Positions 25,735 to 33,106 are shown, counted from the first letter of the stretch. The stretch: DNA of 40,436 nt from Bacteroidota bacterium (GCA_013697245.1 JACCXH010000074.1:1-40436); one strand, 5' to 3'. Numbers and translations are program-made. Notes: a model not told the origin generated them from the sequence alone.

Positions 25735-25788
25735 TTAGTTTTTGTGCCAACAGCAACAACAACTATACATATAAATATATTTTTTCAT
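25735..25788 (-). CDS. Cys-rich leader peptide between sulfite reductase gene and cobA
   Basis: A 17-codon frame, MKKYIYMYSCCCCWHKN, starting at 25788 only two nucleotides after the sulfite reductase stop codon and ending at 25735, right at the foot of hairpin A. Four consecutive Cys codons followed by Trp would stall ribosomes when Cys-tRNA is short. Its position lets it act on cobA and the genes downstream only. The peptide itself probably has no function. Confidence 0.75.
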   Translation of the reverse strand: MKKYIYMYSCCCCWHKN

Positions 25789-25790
25789 TT

Positions 25791-27920
25791 TTAAGTATTT
25801 ACTAACTTATTTTCTGTAACAGTTTTGTTTCTTATTTCTTTAACTTCGTTAATAAATCTAACTGCCTGCGAAAAATATTCTGCCGCAAAAAATTCTGTTG
25901 GCTCATGCTTATTAATTTGCAAAATCAATTCTTTAAAAGAAGTATCGTAACTAAATGGTTTTTCTGTTTCAAATAATTTATCAAAGTCTGCAATTACACC
26001 ATGCTGTGTGTTCACGTGAATCGACCTGTCTAACAATAATGCTTTAGCGGCATTAATAAAAGCGGCATAAGAAAAATAAATACTATCGCCAAAAGATTTT
26101 TCTTCAAAAGCTTCTGCAGCAAACCCTAATTTTTCTTCTGCTTCAAAAAATAAAGTTGCTACAAGATCAATGACTACGCCGGCACATTCGCCAATTCCAA
26201 TGGCTGTTGCAAATTTTTCATCCTGCCCCCAATCAATAAGGTCTTCCGGTTTTAACATTGAATTATCGGCCAAAGGTTTTAATAACTGATAAAAATAATC
26301 TTTCCCCTGTTTGTCGTAATACGAATTAAAGTATTCGCCTTCAACGGCATTTTTTTCAAAATCGGTGAATAAAGAACGTAATACATCGGGGCCACGTTTG
26401 CTTGCCACTTTAATTATTTTATCGGAGATCCTTCCTTCGCCGTTTCCAACAGTGCCCCCGCCCAACAAAACCTGTAGGGCAGGAACAACAGTTGTACCAA
26501 CTTTAAAAGAACTACCGTGAAAACCTATTTGTGCTAAGCCATGTTGCCCACAAGCATTCATACAGCCGCTAATTTTAATTTTTATATCATGATTATATAG
26601 AAGATCCGGAAACTCGCTATATATAACTTCTTCCAACGCAACAGAAATGTGTGTGCTATTTGAGATCGCTAAATTACAAGTGTCGGTACCGGGGCAAGCG
26701 GTAATATCGCCCACAGAATCAAAACCCGCTGTAGCTAAATTAATTTTATCGAGTTCATTAAATAAAAATGGTAATTCACCCATAGCAATATTCCGTAATA
26801 AAAATCCTTGGTTAATCGTAATTCGTATGTCTTCACTATCAGCATATTTTTTTACAACTTCAGCAAGTAATCTTGCGTCTTCGCTTGAAATATTACCTAA
26901 TTGGATCTTAATATATACACCAGCAAGATCTTTTTGTTTTTGGGCAAATGTATTTGTGTTTAGCCATTTAACATAATCTGCTTGGTTAATTACCGGTTTT
27001 TCTTTTAAAAGTGAAAGCCTGGAAATTGTTTGTACTAAACGGTTTTCGGTATCTATCTTAAATTCTTTAACTAACAATGCTTTCTCTTCTTCTTTTGTTA
27101 ATTCTAAGAACCTTTCTAACCCAATTTTATTTATCAGGTATTTTAAACGTGCTTTATGTCGACTGGCTCTTTCGCCATTTCTGTCGAATACTCTTAAGGT
27201 TGCCTCTACAAAAGGAATTAATTTATCTTCATGTAAGAACTCAAAAGCTGTTTGTGCTAAAAAGGGTTGAGCTCCAAGGCCACCGCCAATTAAAACTTTA
27301 AAACCTCTTTGGTCATTCTCAATCTTTGGAATAAAACCAAGATCATGGATGTAAGTAAAAGCTGTATCCCTTTCGTTATTAGAAAAAGCCATTTTTATTT
27401 TTCGGCCCATTTCCTGGCAAAAAGGTTTGCGTAAAAAATAGTTGAATAATGCATGGGCGTAGGGCGAAACATCAAACAATTCGTTCGGATCTATTCCTGC
27501 TTCAGGCGAAGCTGTAATATTCCTCACAGTATTGCCACAAGCTTCTCGCAAAGTAATGTCATCCTGCTCTAATTTTGCCCAAAGTTCGGGTGTGCGATCT
27601 AAGCTCACGTGATGGATCTGAATATCCTGACGCGTGGTTAAATGCAAATTTCCGTTTGAATATTCATCACTAATATCGGCAATACGTAATAATTGTTTCA
27701 CGCTTAATTTACCAAAGGGTAATTTAATACGGATCATTTGTACACCTTGCTGACGCTGGCCATAAACGCCACGTGCTAAACGAAGGCTGCGAAATTTTTC
27801 TTCATGGATCTTTCCTTCTTTGAATTCACGAATTTTTTTGTCGAGATCGATTATGTCCTTCTCGATCAAAACTTTTGATGCGGAGTTTATATTTTCTAAT
27901 TCTGTTCTAAAGCTTTGCAT
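25791..27920 (-). CDS. Ferredoxin-type sulfite (nitrite) reductase with C-terminal HEPN-like domain
   Basis: 709 residues. Residues 1 to about 560 contain the duplicated ferredoxin-like and siroheme/[4Fe-4S] domains of assimilatory sulfite/nitrite reductases: GVYGQRQQGVQMIRIKLPFG, LTTRQDIQIHHV, and the cluster ligands Cys409 and Cys415 (ACPGTDTCNLA) and Cys453 and Cys457 (GCMNACGQHG). It would reduce sulfite to sulfide with six electrons from ferredoxin; the operon favours sulfite over nitrite. Residues about 570-709 are an extra all-helical region (FFEAEEKLGFAAEAFEEKSF, SYAAFINAAKALLLDRSI) resembling HEPN domains, absent from enterobacterial or plant enzymes. It is 5 bp downstream of the aldo/keto reductase gene. 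Confidence 0.9.
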   Translation of the reverse strand: MQSFRTELENINSASKVLIEKDIIDLDKKIREFKEGKIHEEKFRSLRLARGVYGQRQQGVQMIRIKLPFGKLSVKQLLRIADISDEYSNGNLHLTTRQDIQIHHVSLDRTPELWAKLEQDDITLREACGNTVRNITASPEAGIDPNELFDVSPYAHALFNYFLRKPFCQEMGRKIKMAFSNNERDTAFTYIHDLGFIPKIENDQRGFKVLIGGGLGAQPFLAQTAFEFLHEDKLIPFVEATLRVFDRNGERASRHKARLKYLINKIGLERFLELTKEEEKALLVKEFKIDTENRLVQTISRLSLLKEKPVINQADYVKWLNTNTFAQKQKDLAGVYIKIQLGNISSEDARLLAEVVKKYADSEDIRITINQGFLLRNIAMGELPFLFNELDKINLATAGFDSVGDITACPGTDTCNLAISNSTHISVALEEVIYSEFPDLLYNHDIKIKISGCMNACGQHGLAQIGFHGSSFKVGTTVVPALQVLLGGGTVGNGEGRISDKIIKVASKRGPDVLRSLFTDFEKNAVEGEYFNSYYDKQGKDYFYQLLKPLADNSMLKPEDLIDWGQDEKFATAIGIGECAGVVIDLVATLFFEAEEKLGFAAEAFEEKSFGDSIYFSYAAFINAAKALLLDRSIHVNTQHGVIADFDKLFETEKPFSYDTSFKELILQINKHEPTEFFAAEYFSQAVRFINEVKEIRNKTVTENKLVNT

Positions 27921-27925
27921 GATAT

Positions 27926-28804
27926 TTATTTTGTAGCATTATATAAATGATACCAGTCTTCATTACTTAATTTTATTGCATATGCTGTTGCAGCATTTTT
28001 AATACGTTTTTTATCAGGACTACCAATTATTGGTAATGCACCTAATTTATGTAACCAGGCCACAGCAGCTTGCTCAATATTGATATTGTGTTTTTTTGCA
28101 ACTTCCGTTAAAGCTTTTCTAACTTTTATTGCTTTTTTATCTTTACCGCTTAAGATGCGCCCACCTGCTAGTGGCGCATAGGCCATAGGTTTGCTATATT
28201 GCTCTTTAATAAAATCTAAACGACCATCGTCAATGGCAGCAGTTTGCAATAAATTTAATTCAAGATGGTTAGTGATGATGGGTTGAGATAAATGAGATGC
28301 CAATAAACGATGCTGAAACACATTAAAGTTTGAAACGCCAATAAATTTTATTTTCCCGTTTATTAAAAGTTTGGTCAAAGCAGAAGCCGTTTCTTCAGCA
28401 TTATAAAGCGGATCATAATGTTCTAACAAAAAAATATCAATATAATCTGTTTTTAATCTTTTTAATGAGTCGTTCACACTTTTGGTAATGTGCTCGGCAG
28501 TCAAATCATAATACTCTGCCTTTTTATTCTTTCCTGAAAATTTTCGGATGCCTGCTTTTGTGGAAATGATCACATCTTCTCGCTTAATAGAGCTTGAAGC
28601 AAGGGCCTTTCCGAAAAGTTCTTCAATTTTTCCATCAAAATAATTATCACTGTGATCAAATGTATTTACACCTAATTCGAGGTTATAATTAACAATGTCC
28701 TCGATCTTTTTTTGGTTTGCCAGTGCTGCTGTGCTGTATCTCCAGAAACTGTAAATTGCCGCCGATACTTCAGGGCCTGATTCGCTTATATAAATTTTTT
28801 CCAT
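27926..28804 (-). CDS. Aldo/keto reductase, first gene of the sulfate-assimilation operon
   Basis: 292 residues, NAD(P)H-dependent (beta-alpha)8 oxidoreductase. The catalytic tetrad of the superfamily can be placed: Asp50 and Tyr55 in FDHSDNYFDG, Lys83 in STKAGIR and His129 in LLEHYDP. IGVSNFNVFQ, QAAVAWLHKLGALPIIGSP are further family signatures. It resembles the YdhF-type subgroup. No aldehyde or ketone substrate is known in sulfate assimilation, so its place directly behind the cysteine attenuator and 5 bp before sulfite reductase is unexplained. Confidence 0.88.
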   Translation of the reverse strand: MEKIYISESGPEVSAAIYSFWRYSTAALANQKKIEDIVNYNLELGVNTFDHSDNYFDGKIEELFGKALASSSIKREDVIISTKAGIRKFSGKNKKAEYYDLTAEHITKSVNDSLKRLKTDYIDIFLLEHYDPLYNAEETASALTKLLINGKIKFIGVSNFNVFQHRLLASHLSQPIITNHLELNLLQTAAIDDGRLDFIKEQYSKPMAYAPLAGGRILSGKDKKAIKVRKALTEVAKKHNINIEQAAVAWLHKLGALPIIGSPDKKRIKNAATAYAIKLSNEDWYHLYNATK

Positions 28805-28843
28805 TTTAATTTCTTTTAGTTTGATGTTTTAATTTTTGGTTGT

Positions 28844-28875
28844 AAAAAAAGCCCCACCGCGCGAACGGAGGGGCT
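28844..28875 (-). terminator. Attenuator terminator in front of the cys operon
   Basis: AGCCCCUCCG (28875-28866) pairs with CGGUGGGGCU (28859-28850), 10 positions with one mismatch and a 6-nt loop, followed by seven U. CGGAAGG at 28899-28893, just after the leader peptide stop, can pair partly with the CCUCCG part of the 5' arm and is a candidate antiterminator. Confidence 0.88.
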
Positions 28876-28899
28876 CAATATTTATGCAATATCCTTCCG

Positions 28900-28971
28900 T
28901 TAACAACAACGCATCCAACAGCACATCATTTGCTTTGAATAATTTTGACTATTTAAAATTATTGTTTTCAT
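28900..28971 (-). CDS. Cys/Met-rich leader peptide of the sulfate-assimilation operon
   Basis: A 23-codon frame from ATG 28971 to TAA 28900. It starts MKTIILNSQ and ends QMMCCWMRCC, so the last nine sense codons contain four Cys and three Met. The stop codon lies 24 nt upstream of the terminator hairpin, the expected distance for ribosome-mediated attenuation. Low Cys-tRNA (or Met-tRNA) would stall the ribosome before the hairpin and allow transcription of the sulfur genes. Confidence 0.82.
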   Translation of the reverse strand: MKTIILNSQNYSKQMMCCWMRCC

Positions 28972-28982
28972 TTTTGTTGGTG

Positions 28983-29013
28983 CAAAATAATGCATTGTTT
29001 TTTTAATATGCAA
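28983..29013 (-). promoter_or_regulatory. Probable promoter of the cys operon
   Basis: TTG at 29013-29011 and TTATTTTG at 28990-28983 are separated by 20 bp, the same geometry as the his promoter. The transcript would start about 5-10 nt before the leader peptide ATG. Confidence 0.5.
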
Positions 29014-29036
29014 GAAAAAAATGATTTATTTTCTTA

Positions 29037-29050
29037 ATTCCTATAGGAAT
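29037..29050. promoter_or_regulatory. 14-bp palindrome, candidate operator for the Rrf2 regulator
   Basis: ATTCCTATAGGAAT is a perfect palindrome, with a further TTCCTAT direct repeat 9 bp away on the minus strand. It lies about 24 bp upstream of the -33 box of the cys promoter, a position more typical of an activator than a repressor. The ATTCCTA half also occurs in the inverted repeat in front of the rrf2 gene. Confidence 0.5.
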
Positions 29051-29068
29051 AATAGGAAATAAACCCTT

Positions 29069-29530
29069 CTATTTCATTGTTTTCAATGCTTTTGTTTTTT
29101 TAGAAAGTTTATTTTCTCTAAATAAAATATCTTTTAAACTTGTTTTAGAGAGTATTTTTATGCTGGCCTCTCTAACTTCTAGTATCACATTTCTTAAGCC
29201 GCATATTTCTTCATTTAGGCATTCTATGCAGGGTTCGTAAAAATTGAGGCTTACACAAGGTAATAGTGCTATTGGCCCGCCTGTTAGGCGAATAACATTG
29301 CTTAGCATGATTTCTTCGGGGTGTTTTATTAAATAATAGCCCCCAGTTGAACCCATTTTACTTCCTACCAACCCATGATGTCTTAATTCTAGCATAATAG
29401 CTTCTAAAAACTTTCTTGGTATAGCCTCTTTTTCTGCTATAACCGAAATTTTCATTGGTTTATTTTCTTTGTATTCCCTTGCCAGAGCCAGTAAAGCCTT
29501 AATAGCATATTTTGTTTTTTTCTGTAGCAT
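29069..29530 (-). CDS. Rrf2 family transcriptional regulator (CymR/IscR-like)
   Basis: 153 residues. An N-terminal winged helix (KYAIKALLALAREY at 7-20, KISVIAEKEAIPRKFLEAIMLELRHHGLVGSKMGSTGGYYL at 27-67 read as recognition helix and wing) is followed by a cysteine-rich loop with Cys92, Cys101, Cys104 and Cys110. IscR uses three Cys and one His here to hold an [2Fe-2S] cluster; CymR lacks such a set and instead senses cysteine synthesis through CysK. The cysteines suggest an Fe-S or redox sensor. The gene lies between the methionine and sulfate-assimilation operons, on the same strand, so control of one or both is likely. Confidence 0.85.
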   Translation of the reverse strand: MLQKKTKYAIKALLALAREYKENKPMKISVIAEKEAIPRKFLEAIMLELRHHGLVGSKMGSTGGYYLIKHPEEIMLSNVIRLTGGPIALLPCVSLNFYEPCIECLNEEICGLRNVILEVREASIKILSKTSLKDILFRENKLSKKTKALKTMK

Positions 29531-29562
29531 TTTTCTATAAATTAGAATATGCCATAAATATA

Positions 29563-29577
29563 CTACTATATTAGTAG
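29563..29577. promoter_or_regulatory. Inverted repeat upstream of the rrf2 gene
   Basis: CTACTA-TAT-TAGTAG, six perfect pairs around a 3-bp centre, lies 33-47 bp upstream of the rrf2 start codon. On the minus strand it is preceded by ATTC, so ATTCCTA is shared with the palindrome in front of the cys operon. It is a candidate autoregulatory site. Confidence 0.45.
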
Positions 29578-29596
29578 GAATTAAATTATTTTAATA

Positions 29597-30232
29597 TTAA
29601 ATATTTGGTTGCGGTGTTGTTCTTAAGTAGGACTTAATTTCTTTAAATCCTTTTGGGAACTTTGCGGGAATATCCTCAGTCTTTATAGAAGGAATTACCA
29701 CTACGTCTTCACCATGTTTCCAGTTAGCGGGTGTTGCTACGCTATATTCTGCCGTTAACTGTAACGAATCTATTACACGCAATATTTCATCAAAATTTCT
29801 ACCGGTTGAAGCAGGGTAGGTGATTAATAATTTTACTTTTTTAGCTGGGTCAATAATTACAACGGATCTTACCGTAAATTTATCTGACGCGTTAGGATGA
29901 ACAAAACCATAAAGTTTAGAAACTTCAAAAGCAGGATCGGCAATGATCGGGTAATTTACTTTTGTATCTTGTGTTTCGTTAATGTCGTCGATCCATTTTA
30001 AATGTGACTCAACCGGATCTACACTTAAAGCAATAACTTTAACATTTCGCTTATCAAATTCCAATTTTAACTTGGCAACAGTGCCAAGTTCTGTAGTACA
30101 AACGGGTGTGAAGTCGGCAGGGTGCGAAAATAATATCCCCCAACTGCTTCCTAAAAATTCGTAAAAATTTATTTTTCCTTCGCTTGATTCTGAAGCAAAA
30201 TCCGGTGCTGAATCTCCTAATCTGATTGACAT
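29597..30232 (-). CDS. 1-Cys peroxiredoxin (Prx6-like)
   Basis: 211 residues, thioredoxin fold. HPADFTPVCTTELGTVAKL contains the peroxidatic Cys in the TxxC motif; the resolving Cys of 2-Cys enzymes is absent, and the long C-terminal part with RSVVIIDPAKKVKLLITYPASTGRNFDEILRVIDSLQL and NWKHGEDVVV is typical of the Prx6 subfamily. It removes hydrogen peroxide and organic peroxides with an external thiol. The gene is 12 bp after hom, so it is the last gene of the methionine operon and under the same riboswitch and leader. Confidence 0.93.
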   Translation of the reverse strand: MSIRLGDSAPDFASESSEGKINFYEFLGSSWGILFSHPADFTPVCTTELGTVAKLKLEFDKRNVKVIALSVDPVESHLKWIDDINETQDTKVNYPIIADPAFEVSKLYGFVHPNASDKFTVRSVVIIDPAKKVKLLITYPASTGRNFDEILRVIDSLQLTAEYSVATPANWKHGEDVVVIPSIKTEDIPAKFPKGFKEIKSYLRTTPQPNI

Positions 30233-30244
30233 AATTTTATTTTT

Positions 30245-31495
30245 TTAAGTGGTTGCTAATTGGTTTTCTTTTTTAATGCTTTGAATGTTTTTTATATTTA
30301 AACTTATTTTGTCATTTACTAATGAAATAAATAAGCTGTTCGTTAATATATAATCTCTGTTCTTTATGATATTTTCCAGATTCACTTTACCTACAACGTA
30401 GTTGTAATCGCCGCTGTTATATTTTTCTGAAATTTCTTCAAATTTTATTTTTTCGAGGTCAGCATTTGAATTGTATCTAAAATAAGCCGTAATAATTACA
30501 TCGTTCGTAAAATCAGAAGCGTGTTTTTGCACATGTTTTTTATACTCGTATTTGTAACCATGAGAAAGAGCTGAAATGTCAGACAGCACTGCGGCTCCTG
30601 TTGGATAACTTCCCGCACCCCTTCCTTGTAAAAATTGTTCTCCCGAGAATTTACCTTCTACTATTACGCCATTGAACTCGTTCTCTACATTAAACAATTG
30701 GTTTGTGTCTTTTACAAAACGTGGCGTAACTAATACACCAACTTTATCACCATCTAGTCGCTGAATAACCGGAGTTAATTTTATTTTGTATCCTTTCTCT
30801 GAAGCATATTTAATATCATTTTCGTGTAAAGTAGTTATACCAAGATTTAATACCTCATCGGGTTTAATAATTAAGCCAAAAGCGTGAAGGGCAATAATTA
30901 CGGCTTTAAATTTAGGGTCAAAGCCTTCAACATCGTTTGTTGGGTCGCTTTCTGCAAAACCTTTTTCCTGGGCTTGTTTTAGCGCAACCGGATAAGATAG
31001 TTTTTCGTTAATAGTTTTGGTTAAAATATAGTTGGTTGTCCCATTAAAAATTCCCGACACTTTTTCTAATTCTTCATTATCAAAATATTCTTCAAGCGTT
31101 CTTATGATGGGAATGCTGCCACCCGCAGAGGCTTCGTACAATAAGGATACATTGTATTTTTGTTGTAACGCATAAAGTTCCTCTAAATGAATGGCTAACA
31201 TTTTTTTGTTAGCGGTTACCACATGCTTACCTTTTTTTAATGCCTCGCTCACAATATTAAATGCCTCTTCAGCATCATCTATTAGTTCAACGATCACATC
31301 GATCTCGGGATTATTTAATATCTCGTATTTATCAAAAGTAATAAGGTCTTTTGAAACACTGCGTTCTTTGGTTTTGTCTTTAACCGCAATTTTTATGATA
31401 TCTGCCTTAAAGCCGGTGCTATTATTTAACACATAGTGCAAACCCTGGCCAACACAGCCAAAGCCGAATAAACCTATTTTTAATTTCTTTGCCAT
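30245..31495 (-). CDS. hom: Homoserine dehydrogenase
   Basis: 416 residues. It reduces aspartate semialdehyde to homoserine. The nucleotide-binding GLFGFGCVGQGL is at 8-19, followed by VVTANKKMLA, YEASAGGSIPIIRTLEEY, GIFNGTTNYILTK, AESDPTNDVEGFDPKFKAVIIA and GRGAGSYPTGAAVLSDI, all family signatures. The C-terminal 80 residues may be a reduced ACT-like regulatory part. There is no fused aspartate kinase. It lies 12 bp after metX, so homoserine formation and its acetylation are co-expressed. Confidence 0.95.
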   Translation of the reverse strand: MAKKLKIGLFGFGCVGQGLHYVLNNSTGFKADIIKIAVKDKTKERSVSKDLITFDKYEILNNPEIDVIVELIDDAEEAFNIVSEALKKGKHVVTANKKMLAIHLEELYALQQKYNVSLLYEASAGGSIPIIRTLEEYFDNEELEKVSGIFNGTTNYILTKTINEKLSYPVALKQAQEKGFAESDPTNDVEGFDPKFKAVIIALHAFGLIIKPDEVLNLGITTLHENDIKYASEKGYKIKLTPVIQRLDGDKVGVLVTPRFVKDTNQLFNVENEFNGVIVEGKFSGEQFLQGRGAGSYPTGAAVLSDISALSHGYKYEYKKHVQKHASDFTNDVIITAYFRYNSNADLEKIKFEEISEKYNSGDYNYVVGKVNLENIIKNRDYILTNSLFISLVNDKISLNIKNIQSIKKENQLATT

Positions 31496-31506
31496 TTTTT
31501 TAAGTA

Positions 31507-32577
31507 TTAATTATTAGTTTTTTGTAAATTATATTTATTTTTTTTTATTTTTTCATTCTCGTAATAATCTAAAATTACTTTTGTCAGTTTTTCAGTCTCA
31601 ATTAAAAAGCCATCATGACCAAAGGCCGAATCGATTTCTGAGTAAGCTGCGTTCTTAATGTTCTTTGCAAGGAACTTTTGTTCTGTTAGCGGAAATAGAA
31701 TATCTGTTGTTAATCCAATTACCAAAGTATTGGCTTTAATTTGTTTTAAAGCTTGCTCTTTTGTTTCGGCTCTATTTCTCGCAACATTATGGCTATCCAT
31801 AGCATCTAGCAATCTTACATATGAATAGGCATTAAAACGGCTCACTAATTTTTCGCCCTGATAACGCTGATATGAAGCAGAAGCATAATTGCTTGTTTTA
31901 TTATAATTCTTGTCTTCTTGCGTTTCATCATACGTTGCATAACCCCTGTAACTTAACAGAGCAATACTTCGTGCTGCTGAAAGCCCTTTTCTTGCCGCAT
32001 CAATTGTATTTGAATAATACGTTCTGTCTGCTTTTATTGCCAGGCGTTGCGATTCGTTAAAGGCTATTCCCCATGGAGAATGCTGGGCGTTGGTGGCTAT
32101 CAAAATTAAATTTTCAACGAGGTCTTTATTTTGAAGCGCCCATTCCATTGCAATTTGTCCGCCTTGCGAACCACCTATTAACGTGTGGATCTTATCAATT
32201 CGTAAATGATCTTTTAAAAGTTCTAACGAAGCAACAATGTCTTTAATTGTTATCTGTGGAAAATAATTGAACCAGGCTTCTTTCGTTTCGCTATTGGTAC
32301 TTAAAGGACCGGTGCTGCCATAGCATGAACCTAAATTATTGGCGCACACAATAAAATGCTCTTTTGGATTGTAAAGATCGTTCTCGCCAAATAAACCTTT
32401 CCACCAATCAAACACATTGCTGTTTGCGGTTAAAGCGTGTGCCACCCAAATAACATTGTTGCGCTCTTTATTAAGTGTACCAAATGTTTGATAGGCGATT
32501 TCAATTCCGGGAAGTGATTGCCAGTTTTCTAATTGAAAGCGTTTGGTATATGTAAAAGTTGATAAGCTCATTTTCAA
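31507..32577 (-). CDS. metX: Homoserine O-acetyltransferase
   Basis: 356 residues, alpha/beta-hydrolase fold. It transfers an acetyl group from acetyl-CoA to homoserine, opening the methionine branch. The oxyanion/N-terminal region HALTANSNVFDWWKGLFGEN, NNLGSCYGSTGP and the nucleophile Ser137 in LIGGSQGGQIAMEWAL are present; the Asp is in TTDILFPLTEQ and the His in SAFGHDGFLIE. The first two codons (MK) could be skipped for an ATG two codons later. The acetylated product is probably used by the MetZ-like sulfhydrylase of the cys operon. Succinyl-CoA specificity cannot be excluded from sequence alone. Confidence 0.93.
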   Translation of the reverse strand: MKMSLSTFTYTKRFQLENWQSLPGIEIAYQTFGTLNKERNNVIWVAHALTANSNVFDWWKGLFGENDLYNPKEHFIVCANNLGSCYGSTGPLSTNSETKEAWFNYFPQITIKDIVASLELLKDHLRIDKIHTLIGGSQGGQIAMEWALQNKDLVENLILIATNAQHSPWGIAFNESQRLAIKADRTYYSNTIDAARKGLSAARSIALLSYRGYATYDETQEDKNYNKTSNYASASYQRYQGEKLVSRFNAYSYVRLLDAMDSHNVARNRAETKEQALKQIKANTLVIGLTTDILFPLTEQKFLAKNIKNAAYSEIDSAFGHDGFLIETEKLTKVILDYYENEKIKKNKYNLQKTNN

Positions 32578-32585
32578 ATGTTTTT

Positions 32586-32825
32586 TTAGTTATTAAATAT
32601 ATTACCCGAAAAAATTAATTGTTTTTTTTCCTGCGAGGTTAAAAAATTTATATCACTCGCCAAGCGGTTAATGTGCGAAGGAATAATATTATGAGGAAAA
32701 GCACCACCACGTTGAGCGATCCCAAATTCTGCCTGAACTTCTAAAAAATTTCTATGTTCTTTTTCGCCAAGTAAATTAATACTGTTCAATGCGCTTATGT
32801 ATTTTGGTTTATTATTGTTATTCAT
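32586..32825 (-). CDS. 79-residue protein of unknown function upstream of metX
   Basis: The frame starts with an ATG at 32825 after an A-rich stretch and ends 8 bp before the metX start, which is operon-like. The sequence has an Asn-rich start (MNNNNKPKYI) and a patterned body (LLGEKEHRNFLEVQAEFGI, PHNIIPSHINRLASDINFL). No signal peptide, membrane segment or cysteine pair is seen, and I recognise no family. Its position directly behind the SAM riboswitch and leader peptide makes it the first full gene of the methionine operon. It could also be a degraded fragment. Confidence 0.6.
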   Translation of the reverse strand: MNNNNKPKYISALNSINLLGEKEHRNFLEVQAEFGIAQRGGAFPHNIIPSHINRLASDINFLTSQEKKQLIFSGNIFNN

Positions 32826-32846
32826 GATTTCTTGTTTTTATTTGAG

Positions 32847-32926
32847 TGAAGTGATCTTGCTCTACTTCATTCTGATTAATAAATTGTAATTGAAGAGATG
32901 CGAAATTCTAAACTGTCGAATGCATC
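32847..32926 (-). other. Structured untranslated region between leader peptide and first met-operon gene
   Basis: On the transcript GATGC-ATTC (32926-32918) can pair with GAAT...GCATC (32908-32897), nine pairs with a 3-nt bulge. Further on TGAAGT (32869-32864) pairs with ACTTCA (32852-32847), 22 nt before the start codon at 32825. Neither is followed by a U-run. Just upstream, 32922-32952 reads as TTGGCAACCTGGGGCAAA within a longer G/C-rich block that stands out from the AT-rich surroundings. Confidence 0.45.
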
Positions 32927-32986
32927 AAAATTTGCCCCAGGTTGCCAAGGTTAAATTTTCCAATAAAATTTTTGAGGAAAACTAGC

Positions 32987-33097
32987 TTAGCAAATGCAGC
33001 AACAGCAACATATACAACAAGCCATCATTAAAAAAGAATTAGAATTAAATCTTTTTGACTGAGCGTCGTTTTGTTTTTTTGAATTTGTGTGTTTCAT
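32987..33097 (-). CDS. Cys-rich leader peptide behind the SAM riboswitch
   Basis: A 36-codon frame from ATG 33097 to TAA 32987. It begins MKHTNSKKQNDAQ and ends with MMACCICCCCCIC, i.e. eight Cys codons and two Met codons in the last thirteen. Its start codon lies 9 nt after the 3' arm of the riboswitch closing stem, so riboswitch state may influence its translation. Stalling at the Cys run would signal shortage of Cys-tRNA to the methionine operon. Confidence 0.8.
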   Translation of the reverse strand: MKHTNSKKQNDAQSKRFNSNSFLMMACCICCCCCIC

Positions 33098-33106
33098 TTT
33101 TTCTTA

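Noticed and set aside
32922-32952. Second SAM riboswitch behind the Cys leader
   Set aside because: GGCAACC is present but the P1, P3 and GGUGC-AA-UCC parts are not; reported only as an unexplained block.
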